Shown: positions 1 through 19,640 of the stretch, in pieces
Layout: each line of letters opens with the position of its first letter
Numbering within the stretch: the first letter of the stretch is position 1
From: Mesostigma viride
Lineage: Eukaryota > Streptophyta > Mesostigmatophyceae > Mesostigmatales > Mesostigmataceae
NCBI GenBank assembly: GCA_009746045.1
Contig: RPFO01000246.1
Location: forward strand, 72,501 to 134,500
Reading direction: 5' to 3'
Length of the DNA stretch: 62,000 nt
The notes under the pieces: model-generated
The model's input: only the letters and a program-made list of their open reading frames with translations
Told to the model about the DNA's origin: nothing
Database searches by the model: none
Program-made: the position numbers and the translations under genes

Positions 1-363
1 ATGGCGCCAGCCTGAAGCATGGGCCCGTTGTTGCTCGCTCACTCGGGTTTGGCTGCCATTCCTACCCCCCCACCCCTTGCCCCTCCTACCTTCCCCTTGC
101 AAAACCACCATGCATAACTTCCCAATCCACCATGCATTAAGACTCGTTGTCTGGATCCCCTGTACACACTGTCGACAAGTTCTCCTTTCCACTTGTCCGG
201 TTGGCCCCCCGTTGCTGCCCGTGCCCATGTCGATATTGTGCTCCTGTGCCCCATCACCACTGCCCATCGCCCCCGCCCTCCCCTTCCCTCCCCTTTCTCT
301 CATCCATGGCTTCGTTCTCCCGTTCCCCCCCACTGCCTCTCCGCCCCCGCCTCCTGCCCCCAG
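1..363 (+). other. 5' intron tail upstream of the LRR gene
   Basis: This stretch is pyrimidine-rich, especially from about 230 to 360, and ends in CCCCAG at 358-363, a strong splice acceptor for the exon at 364. I see no coding segment in it that I would defend. The open frames that cross it run through C-rich tract and have no protein-like composition. It is most likely the end of an intron whose upstream exon lies outside the window. Confidence 0.5.
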
Positions 364-3300
364 ATCCTGGAGCAGCTCACCGCGGAGAGCAAGGTGACGT
401 CGCTGGATTTGTCGCACAACCTGTTCGGTGACGACGCGCTGCAGGCGCTCGCCGCCTCGCTGGCGCTGGGCAAGGCGCCCGACCTCATCTCGCTCGACCT
501 GCGGGGCATGCGCGAGCTGAGCGCCAAGGGGACGACCATCATCGAGGGGCTCAAGTTCCACCGCAAGTCTCTCTCCGTCGTGTTCGAAAAGAAGAAGGGC
601 GAGGGGGAGGAGGATGACGGCGAGGGCGAGCCGCAGCAGGCCGCCACGCAGGCCGCCGGGAATAAGGCACCGGTCACGGGGACTGGGCGTGGTGGCAGTC
701 GGCAGAATACCGGCAGCGCAGGGCGTGGCATTGGTAGCCGGGCGGGCGTCTCGTCGTCGTCTTCCTCGGGGTCGTCTAGCCTGTTGAAGCTGTATAGTAC
801 GCCGCAGGACGTGCCGTATGGCGTGGACCTCTCGGCTGCGGGTGAGGATGATGATGATGACGGCGGCGACATGGAGCTCATGTGGTCGCCCGAGGTGGAC
901 GACAAGGAGGGTGACGTGGGCGAGTCGCCACTCTATAACCTCATGGGCGCGCGCTCGCAGGAGGCGTCGTCACTCTCGCTGGCGGGTGCGAGGCAGATGG
1001 TGCGTAGAAAGGGGGGGGGGGGGGGGGGGGGGGGAGGTGTTCTCATGTGTAAAGGGTGGGGGGTGGCTTGCTCCGGGTACCTCGTGGTGAGGGGAAGTGG
1101 GCTGTATGGGCGGGTGATTGGCTGGGCTGGTTAGGGGCTGTGGCATAGGACTGAGTAAGGGTATGTTGATCGGCACTACCATGCCCACATTTACGGACGT
1201 TTTTGCGGTGTTTTCATTTTTTTGGGGGGGGGGCTGTAATAGGGAATTGTTGTTTCACCCAACCTGAATGGCGTTTGATGATCAGGGCAATGTCTACTAT
1301 GGCCTTGTATTACTCAGCTGGCAAATAAAAAAGGTGCCCGCATCTAGGAGCATAGGGTGCTGGTTACTGTTACATGTAACCAGTCTTTGTTGAACCACGA
1401 CTGAAGCCATGGTGTGGGACTGGGGGCTCCTGCCACCCAACCCGCCGCTTGTATTCTGCCTAGGGTCAAACATTCCGTCTGGCCCACGGTGTCGTTGTGG
1501 TCTCTGCCCGATGAATTCCTCTCCCTGTGAGGCGTGATGACTTGACCACGTGCAAGGATGCCAGCTGTAGCCAGTCCCGCCGCCTCCCTACCGAGGCCAC
1601 AGGTCCTGTTTCAGGCTGGCCGCCTTTGTAGCCTGTGGCTGCGTTACTTGTGCTTCATGGATGATATGGCAAGGGTTTTTTACAAATACGTTTCTGTGTG
1701 CCGACAACGTTCTTCGCCCTGCACTCTTACTTATTAATGCATCCTGTGTGCATGCCCACCATATGCATGCTCGTCCCTCCTTCGTCGCTCTGTCTTCCTC
1801 TCCCCATCATGGCGATTTCATATACACCCCCCTCACACACACGTCAGGTGGCCACCCTCGTCCAGTCCATCAAGGACACGCAGGCGGTGCTCGCCGGGAT
1901 CGACGTGGCGGGTGCCAGCTGGAAGGAGGCGGGCCCTCTTGCGCTGGCATACGGCCAGCTGCAGGTGGCCATCATGCAGGTGGTGGACATGATGGACGAG
2001 GACATCCAGGCGGGGCAGGCCAACCCGAACAAGTTTGGCCTCGAGTTCTTCCCGGTATGTGCGGCGAGAGGGGATGCTAGTGGTAGAGGGCTGCGGGTAG
2101 AGAGGGGTAGGGGGAGGGGTGGGCAGGGGGGAGCGTTAGTAGCCCGGGTTAGTAGGGCGGGGGTAGTGGGGGGGTGGGACAGCAGTAGGGGGTGAAAGTA
2201 GGCGGAATGAGGCAGGTGTTTGGCGGATAATAAAACAGTTGAGGCAGTTAGGCAGTGAGAGCTGTGGGGCTCTCCCCTCTTTTAATGCATGTTTCATTTG
2301 TTTCATTTGCTCGACCGATCGGTTTGGTGTAGCGGTGTGCGTGTGCTTGATCGATTGGTTTGGTGTAGGGGTTCGGGCAGCCGCATGGACGGGTTGGCCA
2401 CCACCGCGGGAGGGGCAGATGCGTTGGTACTGCCCCATCGGAACATTTAAAGTTGGTGTAGCCTCGCCGTGCTACGTTGCATGTACTGCCTGTGTCTTCC
2501 CAGTACCGATAATGCCTGCCTCTTGGTTACAGGGTCATGTTTTTTTCCCTGCCATCTTGTCAGCGCGTTTATCCTCGATGGCCATGTGCTGTCGCCAACG
2601 CTTTGAGAGATGGCCGCTTCCATGAGTCACTCCCTGGTGGTACCAGTCTTCACAAAGCAGGCCCCCACCAGTCGACATGTCAACTCTTTTGTGCGGGTGT
2701 GTTCCTATCCCATGTGCAAGTCTAATGTCCCTTGTGTGTGCGTGCCCAAACGCCTTCTGCCGTGTGCGTTGCGGGTGCTTCTGCTTCCCCCCATACCCCA
2801 ACCCACCCACCCCCTTGTCTCTTCTTCTCTCTGATCCCCCCCCCCCCCCCCCCCTCTCTCTTCCTCTCTCTCCTTGTCTCCCCCCCCCCAGGTGCTCGCT
2901 GCGGTGGACGAGCGCCTGGACGACATCATCGAGGTGCTGGACATGCCCGCGCCCGCGACCTCGATGCAGGACGGGGTCACCTACCCCGCCGTGGGCCGCC
3001 ACCGCGTGGCCCTGGCCCACCTGCTGGTCCGCCTGGCTCAGGGCGCACTTATCTACGTGGACGAGCACCTGGCGCGCACGGGCGCAGTGCCCAAGATGGT
3101 GCGCCTCGTGTTTGCCTCCCCTAGCAACAGCGCGTTGCAGGTGCTGGCGCTGCGCCTGTTCCAGGTGGTCGCGATGCACCCGGCCACAGAAGTGCGCGAC
3201 CAGCTGTTTGGCGACGAGGGTCGGCTGCACCGCCACCTGGCACAGGTTGGCATGGCGTCGCACGGCAAGCCCGTTTCGCAGCGTCCATGGTGAGGAGGGG

Positions 3301-5075
3301 GGAGGGGGGAGGAGGGGGGGCTCAGTGTCATGGTGAGGGTGCCATAGTGCTGGATGGATTGGGTGGAGGGGTTGAGCATGGCCACTAGCGGTTGTGTGGT
3401 AGGGGCATTGTAAATTGCCGTGACAGGACCAGCAGTAGGGCCACTAGAATGGCGGAATACAACCCGGTAAGTGTTGCCTTTCAAAACCGTGGCGGGGCCA
3501 TGCACCCACCGCTCCTGGCGGTGTGTGCACGGCAGCACAAGTTAGGGGTGGGGGGAAGGGGGGACTCGGGACGGAGACAATCGAAAATGATGGCAGCGAC
3601 TATTTGCGAGGGCAGCGGGTTGATGGAGACGGGTGGGGCTGGCATATGGCTGTGGGTGGGCTTGAACCATTTTCCACATTTTTCTCCTGTCTGCGCCACA
3701 CGATTTTCCTCCCTGATAGGGCCGTGCTGGTTGGCAAATGTTTCACCCGTAAGCTGCCCTTATGCTTGCATATGCTCTAATGTGTTTCCTGGGGCCTGTC
3801 GCCGCGCATCCGTTGCGGCGTGGGCTTGTGCCATCCCGGGTGCCCACTGCCCGTGTCTCCGCATTACATGGCTCTGACCACCGTGTGTTCCTGGTTGTAC
3901 GCATGTGCCTGGTCCTGTGCGCGCGGGCGCGTGTATGTGGCCTCATACGCTGGCCGGCGCCGCCGTGTCATCGTGTGCTCTGGATGCGTGCGCAGCAACC
4001 TGGGCTTTGTGGTGGACATGAGCAACAAGATCATCGCGGTAGCACGCAACAACCGCTCCCTGCAGGTACGGTGGTTTTGGATGGCACGTGGTCCCATGCG
4101 CCTCGAGACGTTGACAGCTTTATCCCTTCGATGGACAACGTGCGGTGAGCATGTGTGGTCTTTTAGGCGGGTCACAGGCACTTCCACGGAGTCATGGCCC
4201 GAGGAATTACATGGGCCACTCAGTATCTGTCAAAAACCCCTCTTTCCCTCGGGCAGCATTGTTTGTGAGGGTGTGGTCTGCTGGCTCGTGTCGTGCGAGT
4301 GGATGGCCGAGTGAAAATGCGTGTGCACCTGATTTGTGGACGCCCTCCTCACGCCCTCCTCACGCCCTCCTCACGCCCTCCTCACGCCCTCCTCACCATG
4401 CTCTTTGTGTGTTAACATGCTCATGGCTGGCATACAAGCAGGCATTTCCTGATTCAATCCAAGCATTTATTACTTGGGTTTAACAGATAGTTGGCGCATC
4501 GATAGCTGGCCTATCGCATTATCTAATGAGAGCTTTCATCTATCGGTGCTGTACACTTCTCGGGGGTAGGGTCCTGAATGGCCCGGTGGCGGTGGCGTAG
4601 GCCCACGCATGGTTGAGCTTTTGCGGGTTGTGTCATGTACGTAGGCTGGAATCTCGTAGCGAGAGGGCTTTCTCTTTTTGTGCGGGGCGGGCCAGAGCAG
4701 TATTGATGGAGAAGGAGAGGTTAACAAGTAAGTGCACCATCAACTCTCATTGGGTGTTTAGATCATAGCTTCATGATATAGCCTTGTGTGGCTTGACCAT
4801 GTTTCCTTGCTACTGGTGTTAATACCTTTTTGGTTGCTTTGGACGTGCTGTGCCGCCTTTGCGTCATGTTGCAGGAGGTCATCCAAGCAGACGAGCTGTG
4901 GGTGGAGTTTGCCAAGGATGGTGGCGCGCTCAAGGCGCTGTCACTGCAGCAGGCGGGCTACTTATGCGGGCCAAAGCCTAACCGAATGCCACCCATGATG
5001 GATGCGTCATCCCTTTCTGGCTTAGCGGGGTTCTTTTCCGCCCACGGTATGGGCGGCTCGTTGAAGATGGGCTAG
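364..5075 (+). CDS. leucine-rich-repeat protein, 5' partial, five exons
   Basis: Proposed exons are 364-999, 1848-2054, 2892-3289, 3996-4065 and 4875-5075 (stop TAG). All junctions are GT/AG and all reading phases agree, giving at least 503 residues. The first exon opens with a ribonuclease-inhibitor-type leucine-rich repeat (SLDLSHNLFGDDALQALAAS, then ISLDLRG), followed by a long acidic, Gly/Ser-rich linker. Exons 2 and 3 encode amphipathic helices rich in Leu, Val and Ala (for example LALRLFQVVAMHPATEVRDQL) that resemble an armadillo-like or other helical-repeat domain. The C-terminus ends in a Met/Gly-rich tail. LRR proteins of this type usually serve as binding scaffolds, and I infer no enzyme activity. 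More LRRs probably lie upstream of the window. Introns carry poly-G (1012-1034) and C/CT tracts (2837-2889). The 70-bp fourth exon is supported mainly by phase and by the residues SNKIIAVARNNRSLQ. Confidence 0.7.
4341..4395. repeat. 11-bp tandem repeat, five copies
   Basis: Five exact copies of CGCCCTCCTCA lie in the last intron of the LRR gene. No function is apparent. Confidence 0.9.
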
Positions 5076-5559
5076 AATAAGCTTGTCATCAGCGAGGCAA
5101 GATCGCAGACGCCAAGTCATGCGGGCGTTGGCTGGATAGGAAACACAAGCTTGCCGCAACGCTAGCTGAATGGCTTACTTGCTCTGACATTAGATCGGAA
5201 TGGGTGTGGAAATGAAAAGGCATCACTTGGTTGAATGGTTTATGGATGTATTGAATGTTAGAGCATGGAAGTTGGCACTGCAGCTTTAGTTCAAAATTGA
5301 GTTGTTGATTTGTTCAGCATAATGATTTCCATGGATTCCAACGACATGGGAGACCTCATGGGAGTTGAAGCCATTCAACAGCACTGGTTGGGCAGGCGGC
5401 CCTGAATCATGCTCTGCACTGGAACATTTCCCAAAGCAGATTTAATTTGCTCGTTGGTACAACTATTCCTATTTTGTAAAATATACGTATTCATTCATTT
5501 GTATCTCAATTTATGTATCCGTGTGTACGGCGTTGGATCGCCATGCGTCCAGGCATAGT

Positions 5560-5645
5560 TGTCTCATGAGAGCTACCATGGTCCGGATTCTCCCGATTTC
5601 TGGCCTGCGCTGGTTGTCTCCTTGATAGTTGTCTCATGCACTTAA
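5560..5645 (-). repeat. dispersed repeat R1, copy 1
   Basis: Read on the minus strand, this contains the core CCAGAAATCGGGAGAATCC followed by GGACCATGGTAGCT, preceded by CAAGGAGACAACCAGCGCAG. The same core occurs at about 17175-17230 and 46330-46410 (plus strand). The three copies share this core but differ outside it, so this is one end of an uncharacterised interspersed element. The surrounding 5076-5830 interval otherwise shows nothing that I can call a gene. Confidence 0.6.
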
Positions 5646-5831
5646 TATCTGGCATTGTCTCTTTGATACCTCCAGCATGTGGTTAACCCCATAACGTTGC
5701 ATGAGTCCTGGTTTGAACAACGTACCTTGATTCATTGATCGAGACAACTAATAACACTTGCAATTTCATTTGGCAAAACATATTGCATGCATCATGTGTG
5801 CAATTGTGTACCATATATTCACACGCCGATG

Positions 5832-6075
5832 CAGAACAAGGCCATCTGGGCCCAGGTTGTAGCTGAGGACAATGAGATCCCCTCCCAGCTAGTGGGGAAG
5901 ATGCGTGCGTCACCCCTAGTCCACGTGCGTAAAGCCCGGCAAGACCGCTAGGGCTTGGCACTCCTGCCACATGGCTTGTCCCTCGGTTTGTTAGTTTAGG
6001 CCTGCATTGGAAGAATACAATATTTAGACCGGTATGATTGTTTGTCCATCCATCCATCCGTGACTCCCCAAAGGG
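5832..6075 (+). mobile_element. LINE family-2 3'-end remnant
   Basis: The segment ACAAGGCCATCTGGGCCCAG and the following codons match the C-terminal coding end of the LINE at about 22340-22440. The match continues into its 3' UTR: the TAGACCGGTATGATTGTTTG region, CCATCCATCC, then CGTGACTCCCC. It is a 5'-truncated, mutated copy lying between two host genes. It ends with a short degraded AATCAATCAATT tail. Confidence 0.7.
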
Positions 6076-6261
6076 ATAACGCGTTTACTAACGAATCAAT
6101 CAATTCATATGCACGCCACAGGGCCCGTCGCCATCATCGGCGCAGTAGTACACCATGTGTGCCGAGGTGAATGGTTTTGGACAGCCAAGTGTCGAAGAAG
6201 AGGACGTTTACAGCAAGCCTCGTCTCAGCACGTGACTCTATTCCGAGTGATCCACAGCAAG

Positions 6262-7156
6262 CTAACGCTTCTCATGCAGCTGTTTGCGTAGTTTGGCAAT
6301 AACAGGGGTTTCCTTGACGGCCTCCATGTCCAACAGCAAGCGCGCCACGTTGAAGCGGAGCTCTGCAAAACTGCACACGTGATATTGATAAGGTGGCATA
6401 GATGATGGCAACGACAAGACATTTCAGAATATCGCGCATAACACTTCTTTTGTATTTGACCGCCAACAGAATGACAAGAAAGCTGTCCCGGCTGGAAGCA
6501 TAACAAAAGGTTGTCTCTTTGATCACTGATGAGAGGCTTACTGCGGCAAAAAACATGGTATCTTTATCCCAACAAAAGCATGAATGTCACCATCAAGTCA
6601 AGGGCAGAAAGCATATCCAGCCGCAACGTCTAAACTGGGGTTGAAAGTAACGATTGTTCTTCATAATATCCATCTAGTACTTAACAACGATAAACACGAA
6701 ATGCACCACAAGCAAGGACTGGGGACATTGCGGAGAAGGGGAATGCAACCGACAAAGCCACTCTTTCCGATCTCAATCATAAATGAAATCGGACCTTTAA
6801 TAGTATTAACATGCAGGTTGAGGCAACCTTACAAGACGACAGCTACATATGCAACTTTAGAACGCGGCGTCTTTATCCCCGCACGCAAACAGAGGATTAG
6901 TTGCAAACGGCTGGAAAGAGAGAGCGGCCGATTTACAAGTGTAGACATTGGCTATTGTCCAGCTAACTCCAATTCCGCTGGCTAACCAGAATAAAGTAAA
7001 CATTGTTAGATATTGGCAGCAACGAGGGCAAAGACCGCAACGTTAACAGCGAGAAGAACGAGGATCGGCATGCTTTGCTTGTCAGCCTAGTGAGCCTACG
7101 CAAAACAACCTTTCTCGATCTGCCTCGAAATTGATCTCCTCTCCGTTGCTGAGTTT
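6262..7156 (-). CDS. unrecognised gene, last two exons (5' end unresolved)
   Basis: On the minus strand, exon 7110-7156 (47 bp, after the acceptor CTTGCTTCGCAG) encodes KLSNGEEINFEADRE plus two bases. Exon 6262-6370 completes that codon and encodes SFAELRFNVARLLLDMEAVK, then a short basic helix ending LRKQLHEKR and a TAG stop. The phases agree across the 739-bp intron and the sequence is clearly protein-like (amphipathic, charged, highly helical). I do not recognise the family. The upstream exon must end in phase 0. Possible upstream exons lie between 7590 and 7920; one candidate starts with an ATG at 7921 and has a basic, transit-peptide-like composition. I cannot choose between them. The gene is divergent from the SET gene that starts at 8255. 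Confidence 0.55.
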
Positions 7157-8254
7157 CTGCGAAGCAAGAAATAAAACAGCACACACATGCGAAAGGGCAA
7201 TTGTAGTGGGCAACAAGCACATCATGCGCAACCAGCCAACATGACGGCGCCTTCGGGGGGGTACGGGAGTGCAAAACCAATTCAGCCGTGTAAGAATCAG
7301 CAACCAACCTGGTTCATCAACACGCAGGGCCGCGGAATGGCGTCACTTGTTTTTGTGGATATGGTGACGTCTATACGCCACTGAAGCCCAGTTGAATGGG
7401 GCAAGGCAGACATTCTTTAAGTTACATTTAACGTGGCAATTTGATTAACCTTGGCCTGAGCCAACCCTACGCCAAGGTTTAACGCACCAGGAACAAAATC
7501 GGGAATGCAATTCGAAGTCGCCAGACATTTACCACGCAATCAGGATAACTACTGGAAATGCATATAATTATAGGCAGGGGTGTTTCGCATATTCTTGTTA
7601 CCCAAGGCCCCATGAGCGAAGTTGTGCCTACAAAATTAATGTGCGCAGACTGCTACCGTGCTACGTGGGAAGCGTGGGACACGTGGTGCGTGCCCCACCC
7701 CGAGCGGGCAAACGCCGACGGCCGGGGCCGGGGCGGGGCGCGGCCACTGGCCAGGCGCAGCTTTTCATTATGCTTTTCATTATGCTTACAAAGTTACAAT
7801 TACCTGCTGTAACAGCTGCAACCTGCAGCTGTAACCAGCGTCGCGCGTCCCTGGCACATGAACGGTCATAATTGGCGGGAAGTGAGTCCTTCCGGCGGGT
7901 GCACGGTCGCGCAATGCGCACTTGTCATTCTAACAATGTGTAGCTGATTCTGACACTTGCCAGTTTCTCTGAGCTATATTTATGGGGAAGTACTGGGCGA
8001 CCGAGCATGGCGGTCATCCGACAATGCGCACCAATTTCTGCAGATATTGATGTGTCTCACGGCACCAACTATAAGGTGGTGGATGAAATAGTTGGAATAA
8101 GATTTGCATTAAAAGCCTCGGATGCAACAGTATAAGGAGGTACTGTAGAATCTAACGGTCGCAGCAAAGTTTCTCTTGTTTTTGTGTTACCTGGCGATGA
8201 AATTTGATAAGAATTTTCTTTGAGCAGCTTGAAGATACAATCTTGCTCCATAAA
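7157..8254. promoter_or_regulatory. probable shared upstream region of two divergent genes
   Basis: This interval lies between the minus-strand gene ending at 6262 and the plus-strand SET gene starting at 8255. It must hold the 5' exon(s) and promoter of the first gene and the promoter/5' UTR of the second. A GC-rich island at 7690-7760 sits in otherwise AT-richer DNA. TATATTTAT lies at 7975-7983. I cannot place transcription starts. Confidence 0.35.
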
Positions 8255-15274
<7,020 letters not shown>

Positions 15275-16275
15275 TTATGAGCCACTTTGCTGCTTGTGAG
15301 TGAACTCCCGCTGCCACCCTCATGCACGTGAGTATTACACCACATATTCACACATATTTTACTGCCATTTCGATGCATGTCAGTACACATACAATGCCAT
15401 CCGCATGCACGTGACTACGCCGCCCTGCCTGGTCTTGGTGACTTGGGTGTGACGCCAGAGCAGCTCACAAGCTCACGCGTTGCTTTCATGCCTCGGCCAT
15501 GTATATGTCCAACGTAAATAAGTTTATTGTTTGGTTCAATTAACTATCTTTCAACGTGTATCAACAGAATATTGATTAAGATGATAGAAGAATATACAAT
15601 CCCATCAAGCGTTTGTAGTTCTTGGAGGCTCACAGATGCAGGTGTGCGCAGGTAGGCTCGGACCTTACTCGTGTGGCTCGCTGCGATGCATTTGCAGAGA
15701 TCACAAATGGTCTTTTTTGCCATCCCGTGGGATGGTTGCGTAGGGGGGCTTGATTGTGTGCAAAATCACTTTAACATTTTTCCTACTCATCAGTCGTGTT
15801 CTTAATGCTCCAGTGCATCACGGAAAACCCCGCTGTTTGGTGATGCTATGTAGGCAAGCTCTCGTGCAACGGCCTCAGCTGATCTGTCTTTGTCATGGTT
15901 GGGTAGCAAAACGCCCACCTTAAAAGCGTTCATTTTGTGACTAACACAGGCAACTCACGTGGGAAAAACAGGGGTTTTGAAGGCTCAATCCTTGGTGAAG
16001 ATTTGCATGCGTGCTTCTTGATCTTCCAAGTTGCTGCTTCATTTCCTGTGCTTTCAGCACCACCTGGAGTGAAATTTATGAGCTGTATGCTCCAGGTAAT
16101 GTGAATATTGGCTCCCTTCCTCCTCTGATTGTTGTCGGGAGATCTATCTGCTCTGTGGATGCCGTCTTTGCCACTTGGCTTCTACAGGGGTTCCCTACAT
16201 AGGGATGGCCTGTCCAACGGTGCGCAAGCTGCTAAGTTCCTGCCCATGGTTTGGTGAAATTCGCCTACTTCCAGA

Positions 16276-16430
16276 GTAAGTAAGTAAATAAGTAAGTTCG
16301 TGAACATGCACTGGAGGCATGCCACAGAGTACCCTTGATGAGGTAATTTTCTACGCGGATACTTCGCTCGCGAAGGCAAGTGGCGCGACTCACTCGCCCA
16401 GGTCGGGAGTCGCAGATAACAACTCCGCTG
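16276..16430 (-). mobile_element. 3' end of an (ACTT)n-tailed retroelement
   Basis: Read on the minus strand, the sequence runs GAGTGAGTCGCGCCACTTGC, CGAAGTATCCGCG, GGGTACTCTGTGGCATGCC, GTGCATGTTCACGAAC, then ACTTACTTATTTACTTACTT. The same end occurs at 27692-27720 and 29930-30060, and a related one at 30595-30664 and 30900-30960. The element is defined only by these shared 3' ends. Confidence 0.65.
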
Positions 16431-17154
16431 CCAGAGTGCTCATGGACGTTGGCAAGTTTCTTCTTGCACAGGACACTTTTTTATCGAGAAATTCCTAGGG
16501 ATACCTGTCTTTGATCTAGGATGGCAGTTAACATGGAATTGTCCTTCAGGAATTTTCCTTTGCACGGGGGACTCCAGGGGTTTTCAACACCCGCACTGTG
16601 ACTTTGGTCATACTGATAGTTACTCAGGCCGCAGCCAATGGTTAGCAGCAGTGGGCACGACTCAGTTTGTCACAGATCGATATATCGGACTGTACCGCAC
16701 TTGTATTCCTATGGATTCCTGATTGGATGAAGTGAAGCTCTTCTGAGAGCTATAACGGGGCGACCATGATGCATGGGTGCATGCACCAAATGCTGATCAA
16801 TCAATCAGTACGCCCCTTGCCAAGTGCTCAGTCCGTCCCAAACAGATATATGTGTTTTTCTCCTTAGTATACCCGGCGTGCCTCTCCCTATAGAAGCACG
16901 TGGATTCAAGTGAATGGCCTGCGCTTGAATGAAGGCACAATGTGCGCATTATCAAGGAGACAACTTCTGAACATGTATACTCCAAAACCGGCGCCTCTGA
17001 ATTTAACAGTTGTCTCTCGTGCGGCTGATTTCGTACACATGGGTATTCGCGCCGGCCTTTCCTCTCGATCAGACAGTTCCTGCTCGATCTATCTAGAGTT
17101 CTCACACGACGAAGTCCTGACCGACAAGCGTTGGCGCCAGGATCGTTGCAAGGG

Positions 17155-17300
17155 GACATGACCACTAAGCGCAGGCCAGAAATCGGGAGAATCCGGACCA
17201 TGGTAGCTCGAGCCTGCCGTTATCTTTTCTGCGTTTTCGAGTGGTTTAGGATGATGAATTCATATGAAAGGAGATGGAAGTGTCAGGAAATGCCAGGATC
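17155..17300 (+). repeat. dispersed repeat R1, copy 2
   Basis: It contains GCGCAGGCCAGAAATCGGGA and GAATCCGGACCATGGTAGCT, then CGAGCCTGCCGTTATCTT. The match to the copy at 46345-46450 extends to about 120 bp. Confidence 0.65.
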
Positions 17301-17970
17301 ATACTGTCGTCTAAATTATTGCTTCTTTTTTTGTGGCCAGTAACTCTGGACCATGGCACCGGGGCAGCCAAGGTCACTGCATCGAATATCCGTTTTCTGT
17401 GCCTGCATGATATACCCCGGCCTGCAGGGTGTGACAAACCTCGGGCTCCGGGATGCATGTCTATTAGCTCCATGCAAACCGGCAGCTGCTCATCTAGAGT
17501 GGGTTCCAAGCCGGCGCCTGTCTGTGGCCTCTAGCTGGACGATTGATGGGGCAGCCTTACTGCAATCCGCTAAGCTATTAAATAAGTACTATGCATGTGC
17601 GTTGTATTGCTGCCACCCACAGTTGCGCATGCACCAGATCACAGTGATGCAGAGATAGAATCCGATGACTCAGATCAGCCGGCCTAGGCCCACCATTGCT
17701 GAGGGGCAGTGAGAGAACCTAGGGCACCCTCCCGATCCTTCTTGTACTTGTACTTGTAAGGGATTGAATGAATTAATTAAGAACATAGGTCTCCGTGGGG
17801 AGGGTATGTAACACATATCATCCCCGAAGAGAGGAATTAATTCTTATTAATCAATTAGATCCTGTAGACTGTGTAGCTGTCACGTGGCGGCCGGTACCTA
17901 TGAAGGAACCTTCAACCCCTAAACACAATGATGAAGGAGCTAGGAGGGCGCCCTAGCTTCTCTCACTGCC

Positions 17971-18051
17971 TCAATTAATTAATTAATTAATTAATTAACT
18001 AATTAATTAATTAATTAATTAATTAATTAATTAATTAATTAATTAATTAAT
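17971..18051. repeat. (TTAA)n microsatellite
   Basis: About 20 copies of TTAA/AATT lie next to the LINE fragment that follows. By analogy with the defined LINE tails in this window it is likely a LINE-derived tail that has expanded. Confidence 0.85.
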
Positions 18052-18289
18052 AGACACGTGACTGCGTCACGTGAGCATAAGTCCTCAGTGGGAGGGGAAC
18101 ATGGGATGGAATGGACTGCCTCAAGTGGGCATGCATATGCAGGCAACAGAGCGCTCTCTCGGCATCATATGGTGTGGGCGCAACTGTGGGTGCAATAAAG
18201 CATCGCCATAGCAAAAGCCGGTATTCCCACCGCGTATTAGACTCGTCGACCAACCTGGCCGGCTGGTCTCGCCCCCGCCTTCAGCTCGC

Positions 18290-19268
18290 AGCTCTCTTTA
18301 CCCTCACTAAGCGCTCGGCCGAGGACCTTCTTCACCCCGCCCCCATTACCGAATCCACCTTCGTCCACCACCTCCACGCCGCCCTCTCACAGCACGCTGA
18401 CGCCAATTGCTGCAGATGTGGCAGCCGTGGGTCGCACGCTGGCTGCTGAGCTCCCCACCATCCCCACCGCCACCGCCGCCCTCATCGCCTCCACCCACCC
18501 CACCCCCCTCCGCCTCCACCGACTCCATCACCGCCCAGCTCCGCGACATCGACCAGCGTCTTAAGGACAACAACGCCATCGCTATCGAGGTTCTGCAGAA
18601 CACCGCAGGCCTCACCGCCCAGGCGGTGAAGGACATTGCCGCCATGCAAGCCAGACCCGGCTGGCCTGGCCGGCGATGCTCCTCCCATCACCATCTGGGC
18701 GGACATGCTTAAGCAACATACCACCTCCACCACTCTCCGCCGTCGCAGCCCAGCTCCAACGGCAGACGCTTGACCTCCGCGAGGAGGCCGAGCTCGCCAA
18801 GCGCAGCCTCAACGTCATTGTCAAGAACTTCACCATGGAGGAAGGTGAGAATTCCGAGAAGCTTGCGCGTGCTTTTGAGAGAGAAATCCTTGGTCGCATG
18901 GGCCTTAATGGTGAGATCGAGCTGGTCGCCTACCGCCTTCCCCGCGCGCGGGGTAAGGCAGGGGCGCCCCCGCTCCTTCTTACCTTTAAGACCCCGGCGG
19001 ACAAGATTTCTTTTCTCAGACGCCGCAAGCTTCTCGAGAAGCCGGACTCTCTTCACCCTTGATGACGACTTGACCCTGGCGCAGCAACAGCGGCGACGGG
19101 AGCTATGGCCGACCTACCTCCAGCTCCGGCAGACCAAGGCGGGGCAGACGGTGTTGTACTGGAAGGGGGCGGCCATCTACGTCGGCCACAAGCCCTGGCA
19201 GGCGACCCCCGCGGCCCCAACGACTCCAGACGCCCCAGCTTCGGGGAATACAGCAGTAGTAGTGTAGA
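18290..19268 (+). pseudogene. LINE ORF1 (L1-like RNA-binding protein) fragment
   Basis: Broken frames encode an ORF1-type protein. A coiled-coil-like stretch (AAQLQRQTLDLREEAELAKR) leads into an RRM-like and C-terminal domain containing VIVKNF, LVAYRLPRARGKAG, PPLLLTFKTPADKISFLRRR and, after a frameshift near 19060, DDDLTLAQQQRRRELWPTYL. This follows the layout of L1 ORF1 proteins, which coat LINE RNA. Related copies lie at 25795-26240 (+), 28210-29724 (-) and 50640-51860 (-). Frameshifts near 18500, 18700 and 19060 make this copy non-functional. Confidence 0.65.
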
Positions 19269-19499
19269 ATAGATAGACCGTGGCCATGTACATGTACGCT
19301 TCCTACAGGCACTATACCAGCTGATTCACGAGCATTATTTAGCCATGTACATGTGTGCCTATGATGTGCCACACTCCAGATGATGCCTAGTTTTATTTAG
19401 TTATGCTGTGCCCATGCAGAGTCTGAGCTGCTCTCTGCTGAGATGCCACGCTCTAGCCTTTGTATTCTGATCAGGCATTCCGCAAAGGTGAAAACCATT

Positions 19500-19640
19500 T
19501 GCGTTCAGTGCCGGGCCGCGGAAAACGCGGAAAAACGCGATCTGCAAATGAATCCGACCGGAATCGAACTGGGGACCTCTCGCACCAATTTTGCTGACTA
19601 TATGACGGACGTCTCCGGTTACCATGGCATCGCCAACTTA
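19500..19640 (-). repeat. possible tRNA-derived (SINE-like) fragment
   Basis: Read on the minus strand, AGTTCGATTCC is close to the RNA polymerase III B box. It is preceded by TAGTCAGCAAAATTGG, a poor A box. It does not fold into a complete tRNA: an anticodon arm is missing and the acceptor pairs only partly. It could be a SINE remnant, a tRNA pseudogene or chance. Confidence 0.25.

Larger units (their letters stand above)
16073..17970. other. repeat-bearing intergenic region without a supported gene
   Basis: No exon with convincing protein-like sequence was found here. It contains a short AAGT-tailed retroelement end (16276-16430), a CGATATATCG palindrome (16678-16687) and a dispersed R1 repeat copy (about 17155-17300). 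A segment at 17345-17480 is related to 26560-26620 (GGACCATGGGGCAGCC-like). A degenerate LINE-type tail with CTCCGTGGGGAGG lies near 17790-17840. Confidence 0.5.

Noticed and set aside
6584-6985. 133-residue plus-strand ORF
   Set aside because: It lies in the intron between two phase-matched minus-strand exons and has no domain-like composition.
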